From Salvator merianae (Eukaryota; Chordata; Lepidosauria; Squamata; Teiidae), in assembly GCA_003586115.2 (NCBI GenBank), contig QVOM02000759.1, positions 16,095 through 80,094 of the forward strand: a stretch of DNA of 64,000 nucleotides, written 5' to 3'. Below the pieces are notes generated by a model. The model was not told where the DNA came from and made no database searches. It was given only the letters and a program-made list of their open reading frames with translations. The position numbers and the translations under genes are program-made. Positions 1 through 11,143 of this stretch are shown one piece after another. Each line of letters begins with the position of its first letter. Position 1 is the stretch's first letter.

Positions 1-607
1 GAAGGGGTGGTCTAGTAGCCAACACTTTTTCAATTTTCTAGTAGCTAACTAAGGAGAGCCAATGTATGCAAGTCTGGTACTGGTTTTTGGTATGTAGTCA
101 CAGAAGCATTGGTAGCACCAATAGTTGCACTGAAAAAAATAGAGGTGTTGTATTGGGAAAGAGAATGGTACAGAGAAAAAGAATTTGGGAGGCTGATATT
201 GGTAAGCCTGGAAACTGAGGAAATGCCTGGTTGCCTTATCTGTATCTGCATAATTCTTTCTCTCCTTATCTACCTATGGCCCATCTAGTATAAAAGCTTG
301 TTTTCATGGGGCAAATCAATCTTATATGAAAATTAAATACAGTATTTTATTAATACAAATAACACATCTTGCCAATCTGTTAGAGACAAAAGGTAGTCAC
401 ACTGACATTGAGTCTAATATCCTTTGAAGTCTCCTCTTGTATGAATTTGCCCAAACCTCTTAAAAAACTGTTCAACTTGATGACCAGCACCACACTGCAC
501 GGTAGTGAATCCTACAATTAAACTGCTCCTTTTTTGTCCATCATGATTCCTGCAAGCTTAATGTGGTGACCCTGGTCTAGAAGATGTATTTCTACTGCAG
601 ATGTTAC
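1..607. other. Gene A intron 3, partial; nothing recognised
   Basis: This AT-rich stretch lies just 3' of exon 3 of gene A in transcript direction. I see no exon 4 here: its expected NNSAG and NWVTFPN-type motifs are absent in all frames. The remaining exons of gene A must be left of the window, or missing. A 68-codon open frame at 45-251 on the minus strand has no recognisable features. Confidence 0.6.
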
Positions 608-1468
608 CTTGAAGTATTTTGGCTTATAAGCTTTCAGATGAACTGCGAACTCTCCACCCTCCATTTTTCTGTGTCTGATTGTGGATAAAATTAGAGAGTG
701 GAATGCGTGAGCCACAGCATAGACAGCATTGTAGATGCTGTAACTCTGACTGGTCATACTCATTTCAAAAGAAGATCCAGGGAGACTCTCCAGCTTCTCG
801 TTCCCAGTGCAGCCTCCCTCAGTACTAGCCACATCATGGTTTAGGAAGGAACAACTGAATGCTTGTTCCCAAAAGACCTGGATAAAGCCATCTCTACTGG
901 AGTAAGGAGTTTGATTCTGAATGAAATTTTGGAATCCCTGAACCTCACTGGAATGAATGGCAAATGACAAGGTACCATGGAAAACATTTAGGTCTAGATC
1001 ATTGAACATTGGTTCCTTTGAAAAATCCCAGTGGGCTGTCATAATCCACACCATGTTAATAGGCCTCAGTCCAGTAGAATCAGCAAGATTGAGCACCACA
1101 TTCAAGTCCAATATCATATGTGTCTTAGCACTTACAATACATATATTGACAGTTGTCTGACTTAGCAGTTTTGCCATATCCAGAAAGATATCATAAAAGT
1201 TAAGGACCCCTAAAATGTTGCTTTGAATTGGCATTCTTTTAGTGAATCCAGTACAGATTCCATTCTGAGAAAACCTCAGTTTCAAAGTCTGAACAAAGTT
1301 TTCTCCTTTATCGTCATCCATAGTCATGATCCCAGCCCATTTCCAATGGAAATGAAGCGGTAGCCTGACAATTCCAGTGAACTGATGTTCCTCATTGGGG
1401 GCCATGTGATGCAACAGGGAACGCTGTGACACATCACTCACCCCTAGTGCATTTAAGCAATAGGTGAT
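608..1468 (-). CDS. V2R gene A exon 3 (ligand-binding domain)
   Basis: This 861 nt (287 codon) exon opens after a CCTTAG acceptor with ITYCLNALGV, the usual ITYG-type V2R exon 3 start. It continues with APNEEHQ, a W-x-W-x-G-I segment (HWKWAGIMTMDDDKGE), [38 protein letters not shown] and [20 protein letters not shown], all standard V2R landmarks in order. I place the donor at AAG|GTAACA (608), giving a C-terminus (PKYFK) unlike the PWK or PWQ ending seen elsewhere. The open frame continues to a stop at 518, but that tail is intronic. No in-frame stop or frameshift was seen. Confidence 0.88.
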
Positions 1469-4400
1469 CTAAGGAAAAAATAAATACTTATTTCCAAAGT
1501 GGGGAATTTAAGACTAAAACAGCATTAAAAGACAATCCCAGATTGTGAGCATTGTAAAGAAAATAACCTCCCCGGCCGAATTAATACATTTTCAGAACAA
1601 TGCTAAACACTTGGGAGTGCAGTGCAACAAGCATCATTTTCACATTTACCGGAGGAGAATGTTCTAATTAGTACGTCTTAAACTGGTCAAAATGGAGTCC
1701 AGTAGCTACCATTCATGAGCTATATGCTACCATTCAGTAAGCTCTTTTATGTTCTACAGTCCCTTAAGCCTTATAAGATAATTACAGAGCCAGCAAAACC
1801 TCCACTACAAATCACAACATTTATAGATTTCAGATGATCTCTGTAGGAAGAGTTGCTTTTTTGGGGGCGGGGGGAGTGCATCTGATATTTTACATATGAG
1901 AACAATACCGAACCTTTAGGAAATGTTGCGTACAGTATACAATATTCAAAAGTACATCTTACTATAAAATGATAGAATTTATACAGTAACCCTTATTATC
2001 TAGATAAGTGGAATTAATTATTAAAGCTGGGTTTCCACTTATGGATCAAGGTGACCTTGTTGCAGGCAGATGGAGGGAGGTACCCTGATCTACTATGTCT
2101 CCATTTTCGAGTACGATGCTTCTATTAAGGGCCCAGAATTGGTATCTCTGTTGACAGTTGTGTCCAAAAATGGTGCAGCATGATCACCACAAGGCAACTG
2201 CTGCCACCACAAATGGAGGTTCAGCAGCAGGGAGTGCCTTCTGAAGCAGTGCCAGGTAACTTCATTTGAAAAAGGAGATGGACCTTAACTGATTTGAAGT
2301 GAAGGTAATAGTGAGGTCTTGCATACATCCACATTTATGTCATGATGAATCTTCAGCACACATGGCCACTTATTCCTTGTATATATTACATATATGTGTA
2401 TGGCATTGTGGAGTGGTCAGAGACTATGGTAAAACAGTTGTTTTTGTTGCATAATTCCCAAATTTATTCCATAGCATTTCTAGAGAAGAAGGCAACAGCA
2501 CATTATGTTGGTATCTAAAACTCCTTTGATGTGTCCATGTAGCCATCATGGTTGCATCTCTACAGGGTTTGGTTGCAACCTAGAGATGCAGCTCACATGA
2601 AGCCTACAAGAGCCACCGCTGGAGGTGAAAGGTGTAGAAAACATTATGTGCCCTGGCAGTGGTTCTTGGATCCTAAAGCCTTGCAGTGATGGCATAAAAT
2701 TTCTGCCACTGTGAGACAGCTAAACCATAAAGTGGACCAGTAAGATGTCATTCCTCTCATCTATTCACATGGGGGAGGGGAGACAACCTAGGGCCAAGAA
2801 CTGCTCTGAGAGTCATCGATAAACCTTTTCAGGTAAGTTGACTCCGCCGATGGTTGGGGCAGCCCAGAAGTCAGTTGGAGGGTGGGTTTGTATAAATACT
2901 CCCCCACCAAGGAATTCCAGATAGTTGGATGCCCGAATTTTGAGACAATCTAAGGCACCCATATGGAAGTATCACAAAAGTCAATTTTGATACAAGAACT
3001 TCTTTACTTTTACACTTCCCAAGTGTTTAGTGTTAGGGATCATGGAAGGCTAAAGATAGAGTATGTATGAAGAGGAGCATGCATTAACTGTTGAGGAGAC
3101 ATCTCCAGGGCTTTCCTCTAGGCAAACTAGGGATAAAATTCGGACATTTATCCTAGAAATAACAGAACTAGAGAGTGCTCCTCATACAGGCATTGCTATT
3201 GTTGTCTTCTTACCTGTTGAATCTTGAAGAGCCCCAAGATAGTGGCTATGTGGAAGGAAGTTTCAGAATCATAGCCCCCAATGACAGCAACTGGATTATG
3301 CTGCATGTAGCAATTGTAGTTAAAAATAGTTCTCTTATGATTAAAGAGAAGATTCAAAGTATTTTGATAGGTTACTTGTGCATCAAAGTGGCTGTCATAT
3401 ACATGGAATCCCAAGCTGATGTTGGGCAAGATCCTGAAGTTATCATTGATCTCTTTCACAGCAAATACCAAGGACAGAACATGTTGGTATTTTTTCAGCA
3501 TTACCCTAAAGTAAAATACATGATATGTGAGGAGCTACGTCAATTTCAGGAACTCTCTCGGCTTTTAATATTTTTTCCAGAAGAGTCCTTTAAATGTTAT
3601 TTTCATGTTATCAGTCCTACATTTTTATTTTTATTTTAAAAAAAGATTTTCAACTCCTGGTGCAGAAAAAAGGCTTTGGGATGGCCTAATCCACACCAGC
3701 CCCCACACCAGTTCCAAAGCTTGTGCCAGTTTTGGAGTCAGCAGAGGAAGCCCCTGAATGCTCTAGCCTTCAGACTCCTGGGGAACCCATTTTGGTGGCA
3801 CACCTTGCTGCCCCACTGAAATGAGTCTCCCGTGGCATGCTGGAAAAAGGAGGGATGGTGTCCACAGTCCTCTGTAGTCCAGTATACCACCTCCTAGTAT
3901 TCTGGTAGACCATGAAAAAGAGGTTTGCTGGTAGAATGAACTAGGATACCATTTTGGGCACCCTGCCCTCTGTCCTGTGAGGACAGACTGTATTAGGAAG
4001 GGACAGGGCTTCCCTTACACTACATCAGCCTGAAGGGAGTCCCACAGACTTCTTAAAGGTGGCAAGTACAGAAAGAGCCTTAGGCTGCATCCATACAAAC
4101 CCTGGAAGGAGTTGACATCTTAGTTGGGAGACTCCAGGCTGCTACAAGAGCCAAAAGAAGCAGCGGATATACACAGTGTCCCTCATCATGACTCCTGGAA
4201 TGCTATGATAAATGGAACTTCCACTTGTGAAGTGAGAATCCTAAGAGAATATGTCATGGCAGACCAGAAATGGAGTCAGAATTCAGTCATTTTTGGTCCT
4301 CATCAGAGTCTCAGCAAGATCCTCAAGCCTTTAATCATTTCCTTCCTACCTTGCCATGCATCTACATGGGGTGAAGAGCTGACTTCCCCCTACTGAATCA

Positions 4401-5371
4401 TCGTTGGGGTACCTTAAATTAGATTACAGGTAGGTCACTTTGATGAAGTGTTAGGACAGTTCACCTCATCCAGAACTGTGCTTTACCTTCCTCTGTTTTC
4501 CTTTACAGTTTACTGAACTTTACAGGGCATGTGCACCTAGTCAGTGCTTTAATGTAGAATATAACCATGTTGGCTAGGTACCATTGGTGGATAAAATAAT
4601 CCCTGCAGAAGGTAATTTCAGTAGAGTGACATCAATTCTTCCTCCAGGTCCAAGAATTTCAATTTAAAGAAACTAGTGCAGGTGTGTGGTTGTAACTCAG
4701 TAATAGAACAATTTCCTAGAAAGCAGAGGACTGAAGGTTCAATCCATGGAATCTCTCCAGGAAAAGATAATAACAAATTATCAATGCATCTTATGTGAAA
4801 ACTGATGGATGTGTTCGCCAGGCATCAACCCTGACTCAATGTTACCATACATTAAGTGTTGTCCTGCCAGGGAGGAAGTGGGGGAGAAATGGTTATATTT
4901 TAAACATGTTTTATACTTTTCTATGGGTTTTATCTTTTTATTGTTGCGACCTGCCTTGGGACCTTTGGGTGAAGGTTGGGATATAAATATTCAAACAAGC
5001 AATTTTAGAAAAATTAGGCAGTTTCTAAAGTAATCAATAAGACTATAGATTATGGAAAACAAGGAATGCTTTTCTTACACAGGATCAACTTCATATTTTG
5101 ATTTGGGGTGGTTTTGGAAATTTTCACCTGGAGAAAAAGAGAAGAGCTGAGAAGTGATCCCACCAATGATGCTGTCTCCTGACTGATGGTACTGGTATTT
5201 CACCTGGAGGGGTTCCTTCAAGGTACACAAAGCAGGATTCATCCTACAATCAGTCTGAGGCAGGAGAAGCAACACAAGAAGTCGTAGGGACACAAAATAT
5301 TCTGTCATCCAGAAGACAATGGTCCTTTCTCTTTGCATGGTATTCCTAGTTTCTATCCAGATAACTATCAT
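608..5371 (-). CDS. V2R gene A, partial (exons 1-3 in window)
   Basis: This is a putative vomeronasal type-2 receptor, a family C GPCR of vomeronasal sensory neurons. Exons 1 (5079-5371), 2 (3214-3505) and 3 (608-1468) encode the signal peptide and most of the extracellular Venus-flytrap ligand-binding domain. All three have open frames, GT/AG borders and matching phases: exon 1 ends with two codon bases, exon 2 starts with one, and the exon 2/3 junction falls between codons. Exon 2 is 292 nt, exactly as in genes C and D. Exon 4, the cysteine-rich exon 5 and the seven-helix exon 6 would lie left of the window, so functionality cannot be judged. By sequence it groups with gene B rather than with C and D. 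A second, donor-less copy of its exon 1 lies at 10086-10364. Confidence 0.85.
1469..3213 (-). other. Gene A intron 2; nothing recognised
   Basis: This 1.7 kb intron lies between exons 2 and 3. It contains no credible coding frame and no repeat I can name. A G-rich run near 1862-1875 and scattered AT-rich tracts are the only compositional features. Confidence 0.5.
3214..3505 (-). CDS. V2R gene A exon 2
   Basis: The exon is 292 nt, from a TTTAG acceptor to a CAG|GTAAG donor. The frame reads VMLKKYQHVLSLVFAVKEIND, then LPNISLGFHVYDSHFDAQVT and AVIGGYDSETSFHIATILGL. These match the YQH-xx-ALxFAVxEIN and AVIGG-xxS signatures of V2R exon 2. It ends in phase 0 on a glutamine codon, fitting exon 3. 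There is no disruption, unlike exon 2 of gene B. Confidence 0.88.
3650..4092. mobile_element. hAT-like short inverted-repeat element (MITE), family 1
   Basis: The stretch shares words with copies near 7871, 15763, 24640 and 26650: a GGGGAACCCATTTTGGTGG block, an A/TGAAATG(A/G)GT block, and a TACAGAAAGAGCC end resembling the TGCAGAAAGGGTCC terminus of the 15763-16258 copy. There is no coding capacity. I infer a non-autonomous DNA transposon family. The left boundary is uncertain, because the left end also carries a TGCAGAAAAAAGGC motif in the orientation expected of a right end. Confidence 0.45.
4680..5000 (+). mobile_element. tRNA-derived SINE head plus LINE-type 3' tail remnant
   Basis: Positions about 4690-4745 look like a decayed tRNA gene. 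There is an A-box-like GTAACTCAGTAATAG, an anticodon-arm-like region, and an exact B-box core GGTTCAATCC. The following 250 bases end in TTATTGTTGCGACCTGCCTTGGG and GATATAAATATTC (cited in parts). This is the same kind of 3' end as the CR1/L2-type LINE remnant at 20780-20840. A SINE carrying a LINE-derived tail is the likeliest reading, but two adjacent fragments are possible. Confidence 0.55.
5079..5371 (-). CDS. V2R gene A exon 1 (signal peptide)
   Basis: Three in-frame ATG codons (5371, 5338, 5308) precede a hydrophobic LRLLVLLLLPQTDC signal peptide; the third gives the most typical length. The mature start carries a cysteine-rich NPALCTLKEP segment and then YQYHQSGDSIIGGITSQLF, matching the YYQxGDxxIGGI signature of V2R exon 1. 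The donor is CCTGT|GTAAG, leaving a split codon that becomes Val when joined to exon 2. Nearly the whole exon, without its last codons and donor, is repeated at 10086-10364. Confidence 0.85.
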
Positions 5372-5789
5372 TTAGAATCATGTTAGTTACAATATCCTGA
5401 ACTTGATGCTAATCTGATCTGACAGTTGATATCTAAGGACAGCAGGAAAAATGTTTAGTCTTCAAAATGGAATTTATGCACCTTGTCTGATTGTTGATTA
5501 GTTTAGGAGGTGTTTTATACCAGCATTTAAAAATAACATACATCAAGTAGGCTATGGTAAAAAGTAAAATAAATGTGATCACAGATAATTATTAGGTAAG
5601 AAATCATATTCCCCGATCTATTGAGTCTGATAAGGCATCAGGTGTAGCATTTTAGGAAGTAAACAAGGAAGAATCCAGCCAAAGTTAATCACTTGACTGG
5701 AATTAAGTTCAATTGAACTCAATAGAGCTTACAGCTGAAATATATATTACACTACTAAGGTTTATTTAAAGACTTACCAAACCTCTGGC

Positions 5790-6150
5790 CCTCTAATTGT
5801 TCCCATTTCGCAACTGCTTTACTCTTCTGGAACAGTGTGCGCCACTGCATTCTAGAACAAGCAAACTGTCCCAAGTTGGGACAGGCTACTGCTACAGTGG
5901 GACAGGGTTGTTCACATACAGATGGTCTCTCCCACTCCAGCACTCATTGCTCCCTCCAAACAACCCATGGAAGCAGTTCCAAGGGTTCAAAGTTGGAAAC
6001 TTTCATTCACAGCCTTCAGATTTTCTGGCCTGGCTGGCTTTGTTTCCTGGAGTGGCACTGAAAAGGGTCCCCCATAGTATGGCAGACAATGGGTGCATGT
6101 CATTTTCATGCCTCTCTGGTCTGGTATACCAAACCTTATCTGGTTATAGA
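5790..6150. mobile_element. hAT-like palindromic MITE remnant
   Basis: The region contains partly palindromic CTGTCCCAAGTTGGGACAG and a CTGGAACAGTGTGCGCCACTG block. It shares CTGTCCCAA, TGGGACAG and CTCCAGCACT-type words with the family copy at 15763-16258. There is no coding potential beyond chance frames. Its duplicate is at about 10783-11143. Confidence 0.4.
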
Positions 6151-6719
6151 CTCAATGTTGAAATATTTCTTGAGTCTTTGATATTCAACAAATACTGGAA
6201 TTTCAATTTGCTGGTCTCAACATTCTGTGACCTTCTTCAGTTTCAAACATTTACATTGTCCTGCCATTTTAATTTTCACTATCAGCTATTAATGTTTGAT
6301 ATCATATCTCCTTTTTGGGGCATTTGAATAAATAGTGTAGACACATTTCAAAAACTATGTCATTCATTTACTTTGGTTTATCAGGACCTTCATCTGTAAG
6401 TTTTTCCCATATAGTAATCACTCTGCTGTCCCCTTTATAGAATGCATAAGTGCTTTCTTGGCACTGATATTTAAGCAACAAATTGGTAAATGTGATTAAA
6501 CATTATTTTGACTAAAAATATGGTCAGAGTATTATCACAATGCCCCAATATCAATTTTTAAAAAGTGCACTGAAAGAATTGATAGGATGCTTTGATGGAA
6601 TGCTTGAAGTATATGCAATAACACAATATATTCTAGCACAGATACAATGTAGATGATTGAAATTATATGATTTCCTTCAGGTAATAATATCAGGGCTGAT
6701 CTGAAAGCTTTATTTTGAT

Positions 6720-7582
6720 TTCCACTGCAGGAATTCTTACAGTTCAACTCAGGTCTTAGGAAGATTATGTAGTATCCTTGGCAAAAAAAATACAAATCAG
6801 TAATCCAGCACCAGAGGCCAAGATGAAGAAAATCTCCACAGCTACCATGAGTTTATCTTTAGTACTTAGATAAGCTGGGTCAAAGGTCATGCACACACAG
6901 CCAAATATCACCATACTGAAACTGATAAATTTGGGTTCATTAAAAGCATCTGTTGGTTTCTAAGCAAAAAAAAAAGCCATAGTTAAACTCAGAGTCAATA
7001 AAGCCACGTACCCCAAAACATAGCAGAATATGTTGATTGATCACTTGTTTGTATTCTACTATGTTTCCCATAGAAAGAGAGTGCATGTTTAGACCTGGAA
7101 TGGAGGGTCAGTAAATATTCAATGTGTACATATACATACTTGTATAAGTAAGCAACAAAGGATAATAGTGTTTGCAAATCTTTCCCACAAACATTTCTTT
7201 ATTTTTGATCCTGATTTAGTGGTCATGAAAGTCATGATTACAGTGATGGTTTTGGCTAAGACAGAAGAAACAGCAATAGAGAAAGTAGTACCAAAAACTG
7301 GGAATGACCAATGAATAACAAAATGTAAAGGAAGCAGAAAAGAAGGGAGAGAAGTAAATTGTACATAATGGGAGAGTTGTTGGACTTGACAATAGGAGTG
7401 TTCTATTGCTTAAAGAAGATACCAGAAACTAAATCTGCAGTTAGAAAGAATCAGAGTCAAAATAGTGAAGCTGATACACAAAGGTTCATCATATGTTAAG
7501 GAGCTAATGTGTTTGGGAAAGTACTGACTTCTCTTCATGTTAGGATAATGGCCTTCTTGGCATTGGTAGCAATCATCCACAT
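6720..7582 (-). pseudogene. Decayed V2R exon 6 (seven-helix domain), copy 1
   Basis: In reverse, an AAAG acceptor is followed by DVDDCYQCQEGHYPN, then SLTYDEPL, NTPIVKSNN, a LLSLLF-type helix, VSSVLAKTI and finally [11 protein letters not shown]. These equal the order of landmarks in the intact exon 6 of gene C (CFQC-x-[42 protein letters not shown]). Frames shift repeatedly and stops interrupt it. It is the duplicate of the exon 6 that belongs to gene B (11717-12578) and carries essentially the same lesions. The decay therefore came before the duplication. Confidence 0.85.
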
Positions 7583-7870
7583 CTTTAAAAGAAAAAGAAA
7601 AAGATTGTTTTTAGCAATGTTTGAATTCTGCTTATGATAGAGAACTGTGGAACTGCAAACATATACTGTTGATTTACGAATAAAAAAGAAAGCTATTACA
7701 CTTCAAAACTGGGTTAGGATCTGTAGGGTGCCTTTAGGGCACTTTGAATGTGCACAGACATGGCACTCTTTCCTCTCCATGCTGCTATAAGTGCTGTTAT
7801 GATGCTGTAGTGACAGAATGGTTTAAGGAGCTCTTAGAGCTCTTCAGGGCTCTTTCACTATTGTGAAATT

Positions 7871-8426
7871 CAAAGGGCTTTTCTGCACTTGCTGGTGTTC
7901 CACACCAGCAAGTGTACTAAAGCCTTCCCTTCTGCATGTTACTGCAGAATACAGGAGTGTATGCCCAATGCTTATATGTTCTGTCTGCACAGGATGAAAC
8001 ATGATCCAAATCAGGAAGCTCCCGATCTGTATTGCTGGTAAACCTTATACCATGGTCTACTGGTGTACTAGCAATAGCAAATCCAGTTCATGAGGCATGT
8101 AGAAGGTGCATGCCTCTGTGTTCCAGTTTGCAAGGTGAGTCATTTTGGCAGTGCATCTTTGTAGCATTGCCAAAATGAATCCTTCAAGGACTCTGAGACC
8201 AGGAACTTTGTTCCTGGCTGTCATAGCTCATGGAAGTTGGCTCTGAAGCATGTGTAAGTTCTGGGGCTGGCACAGAAGTTAGTCAGGAACATGCCACTGC
8301 TGTGCAGACAGTATTTCCCTGTCTAAGCTGTGACATATTGCCTGCTCCAGACTGCATGAGCCCTATCTTGACTGCAAGGAGGAGTGCACATGGTTGTACT
8401 GGTTTTGGGGGAAAAGTTCATCCAGG
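7871..8426 (+). mobile_element. hAT-like MITE family 1, right end missing
   Basis: It begins GGGCTTTTCTGCACTTGC, a good match to the inverted terminus GGACTTTTCTACACTTGCC at 15763. The terminus is followed at once by a small hairpin, TTGCTGGTGTTCC with CACACCAGCAA. An internal ATGATCCAAATCAGG block parallels the copy at 24660-24720. The right end is lost at the LINE junction. The duplicate is at about 12865-13421. Confidence 0.5.
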
Positions 8427-8446
8427 TAGGCAATGTCCGGGCCCTG

Positions 8447-9130
8447 AGCTCCGGCTGCTGCTGCTTAATGCCAGGTCAGTGAATAATAAAGCTCCCCTCG
8501 TTCGGGACCTGCTTTCGGACGAGGTGGCTGACCTGGCATGTGTGACTGAAACCTGGCTGGGCCCTGAGGGAGGTGTTCCTCTCTCGGAAATCTGCCCAGC
8601 CGGATTTCAGGTGTGGCACCAGCCGCGACCTCAGGGAAGGGGTGGCAGAGTGGCGATTATTGCCCGGAAGACGCTTAGCCTGCGCAGGCTCGCTGCTCCC
8701 GAGATTGCGGGTTGTGAGTTCCTCTTTGTGAAGTTGGACCTAGGGGTTCAGGTGGGCTTGTTGCTCGCGTACCTGCCTCCCAACTACGTGTCGACTGCCC
8801 TGCCTGCGCTACTTGAGGAGGTGGCCGGGCTGGTCGTTGAGTCTCCCAGACTTATAGTCTTGGGGGACTTTAATGTGCCATCACTCGGCGAATCCTCGGG
8901 GTTGGCGCAGGAGTTCATGGCTTCCATGACAACCATGGACCTGACCCAGGTAGTTCAGGGCCCGACTCACGAGAAGGGACACACACCCGACATGGTATTC
9001 CTCTCAGGACAGTTGAGTAATGAGCTGATTTTAAGGGGCTTAGATATTGTGCCCTTGTCATGGTCAGATCATTCTCTGCTACGGCTTGACTTCAGGGTGC
9101 CAATCCTTCACCGTAGGGAGGCGGAACCGA
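8447..9130 (+). pseudogene. LINE endonuclease domain remnant
   Basis: This open segment of about 228 codons has the conserved order of the endonuclease/exonuclease/phosphatase fold used by non-LTR retrotransposons: an N-terminal NARS, a TETW motif, GDFN and a terminal SDH. It reads cleanly and is GC-rich (CpG-bearing) compared with its AT-rich surroundings, consistent with a fairly young insertion. An upstream extension of the frame to 8230 belongs to the neighbouring MITE, not to the LINE. Confidence 0.8.
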
Positions 9131-9239
9131 TTAGGTGGTTCCGCCCCAGACGCCTAATGGACCCGATGGGCTTTCAAAGGGCGCTTGGGGAAGTACCGGA
9201 CTCGCTTATACACAATTCGGCGGAGTCCCTGGCAATGGC

Positions 9240-9881
9240 CTGGAAAAGGTCCGTAACCTGGGTGTGCTCCTTGATCCGCAGCTGACTTTGGAACATCATC
9301 TGTCAGCTGTGGCAAGGGGAGCATTTGCCCAGGTTCGGTTAGTCCATCAGTTACGGCCTTATTTGGATAGGGAGTCCCTCCTTACAGTTGCTCATGCCCT
9401 CATCACCTCGAGGATCGACTACTGCAATGCTCTCTACATGGGGCTACCTTTGAAGAGTGTCCGGAGACTGCAGGTAGTCCAAAATGCAGCCGCGCGAGCT
9501 ATCTCTGGCTTGCCAAGATATGCCAGTGTCTCTCCAACACTCCGCGAGCTGCATTGGCTGCCGGTTAGTCTCCGTACCCAATTCAAAGTGTTGGTTGTTA
9601 CCTATAAAGCCCTACATGGCTTAGGACCAGGTTACTTATGGGACCGTCTCCTGCCTCATGTATCCCAGCGGCCGGTCAGGAGCCACAGAGTTGGCCTTCT
9701 CCAGGTCCCGTCAGCCAATCAATGTCGGCTGGCGGGCCCCAGGGGAAGGGCCTTCTCTGTGGCAGCTCCGACCCTGTGGAACCAGCTTCCCCTAGAGATC
9801 CGTACTGCCCCTACTCTCCTGGCCTTTCGGAAGATTTTAAAAACACACCTCTGCCGGCAGGCCTGGGGTCACGGAACTTGA
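9240..9881 (+). pseudogene. LINE reverse-transcriptase C-terminal remnant
   Basis: This frame encodes the thumb/connection and C-terminal end of a CR1/L2-type ORF2, from LGVLLDPQ to LAFRKILKTHLCRQAWG. The catalytic RT core is absent, so no activity is possible. Related but far more decayed copies of the same region lie at 20100-20700 and 37400-37560. Confidence 0.8.
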
Positions 9882-10085
9882 TGCTCCACTGTTTGGTAGG
9901 ATGACTGTGTGGTGTGAATGTTGTTAGGAATGTATGCTTGGTTTGGGGTTTTAGATAGATTTTAAATTGTATTTTAGATGGCTCCTAATTCAATTTTATC
10001 ATGTATATTTATGTATTGTAAGCCGCCCCGAGTCTTCGGAGAGGGGCGGCATATAAATCTAATAAATAAATAAATAAATAAATAA

Positions 10086-10364
10086 ATATTTTGATTTGGG
10101 GTGGTTTTGGAAATTTTCACCTGGAGAAAAAGAGAAGAGCTGAGAAGTGATCCCACCAATGATGCTGTCTCCTGGCTGATGGTACTGGTATTTCACCTGG
10201 AGGGGTTCCTTCAAGGTACACAAAGCAGGATTCATCCTACAATCAGTCTGAGGCAGGAGAAGCAACACAAGAAGTCGTAGGGACACAAAATATTCTGTCA
10301 TCCAGAAGACAATGGTCCTTTCCCTTTGCATGGTATTCCTAGTTTCTATCCAGTTAACTATCAT
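10086..10364 (-). pseudogene. Orphan copy of gene A exon 1, donor lost
   Basis: The signal peptide and the YQYHQPGDSIIGGITSQLF segment are open. After the codons for PKSKY the frame runs into the LINE tail (read as LFIYLFIY), so the last exon codons and the GT donor are missing. It cannot be spliced to exon 2 of gene A, although it retains its own upstream flank and so possibly a promoter. Confidence 0.85.
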
Positions 10365-10782
10365 TTAGCATCATGTTAGTTACAAGATCCTGAACTTGAT
10401 GCTAATCTAATCTGACAGTTGATATCTAAGGACAGCAGGAAAAATGTTTAGCCTTCAAAATGGAATTTATGCACCTTGTCTGATTGTTGATTAGTTTAGG
10501 AGGTGTTTTATACCAGCATTTAAAAATAACATACACCAAGTAGGCTATGGTAAAAAGTAAAATAAATGTGATCACAGATAATTATTAGGTAAGAAATCAT
10601 ATTCCCCGATCTATTGAGTCTGATAAGGCATCAGGTGTAGCATTTTAGGAAGTAAACAAGGAAGAATCCAGCCAAAGTTAATCACTTGACTGGAATTAAG
10701 TTCATTTGAACTCAATAGAGCTTACAGCTGAAATATATATTACACTACTAAGGTTTATTTAAAGACTTACCAAACCTCTGGC

Positions 10783-11143
10783 CCTCCAATTGTTCCCATT
10801 TCGCAACAGCGTTACTCTTCTGGAACAGTGTGCGCCACTGCATTCTAGAACAAGCAAACTGTCCCAAGTTGGGACAGACTACTGCTACAGTGGGACAGGG
10901 TTGTTCACATACAGATGGTCTCTCCCACTCCAGCACTCATTGCTCCCTCCAAACAACCCATGGAAGCAGTTCCAAGGGTTCAGAGATGGAAACTTTCACT
11001 CACAGCCTTCAGATTTTCTGGCCTGGCTGGTTTTGTTTCCTGGAGTGGCACTGAAAAGGGTCCCCCATAGTATGGCAGACAATGGGTGCATGCCATTATC
11101 ATGCCTCTCTGGTCTGGTATACCACACCTTATCTGGTTATAGA
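10783..11143. mobile_element. hAT-like palindromic MITE remnant (duplicate)
   Basis: Duplicate of 5790-6150 inside copy 2 of the 3.3 kb repeat. It keeps the CTGTCCCAAGTTGGGACAG near-palindrome. Confidence 0.4.

Larger units (their letters stand above)
5093..8426. repeat. 3.3 kb direct repeat, copy 1
   Basis: It aligns base for base with 10086-13421 with only scattered substitutions and small indels. It covers most of gene A exon 1, the A-B intergenic DNA, a palindromic MITE, a dead V2R exon 6 and half of another MITE. Homology starts at ATATTTTGATTTGG and ends at CATCCAGG. The 1659 bases between the two copies (8427-10085) are a LINE. Confidence 0.92.
8427..10085 (+). mobile_element. 5'-truncated, internally deleted LINE of the CR1/L2 type
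   Basis: The element begins at the start of an apurinic-type endonuclease domain (LRLLLLNARSVNNK, ACVTETWLGPE, VLGDFNVPS, WSDHSLLRLD). It then jumps at about 9220-9260 straight to the C-terminal part of a reverse-transcriptase ORF (NLGVLLDPQLTLEHH, ALITSRIDYCNALYMGL, LQVVQNAAARAI, LHWLPVSLRTQFKV, APTLWNQLPLEIR). The catalytic RT core with its YADD-type motif is missing and the two halves are in different frames. The 3' end has AAGCCGCCCCGAGTC, then ATATAAATC and a (TAAA)n tail. The family name L2 versus CR1 is uncertain. It fills exactly the gap between the two 3.3 kb direct repeats. Confidence 0.85.

Noticed and set aside
957..1160. Plus-strand frame inside gene A exon 3, and similar frames inside other exons
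   Set aside because: Shadows of the V2R coding strand; protein motifs are all on the minus strand.
4683..4760. A genuine tRNA gene
   Set aside because: A and B boxes are visible but the stems do not pair well and the sequence continues into a LINE-like tail; a SINE is a better reading.
8230..8446. N-terminal extension of the long plus-strand frame before the LINE endonuclease
   Set aside because: The same sequence occurs at 13225-13421 without the LINE; it is MITE-derived DNA that happens to stay open into the LINE.
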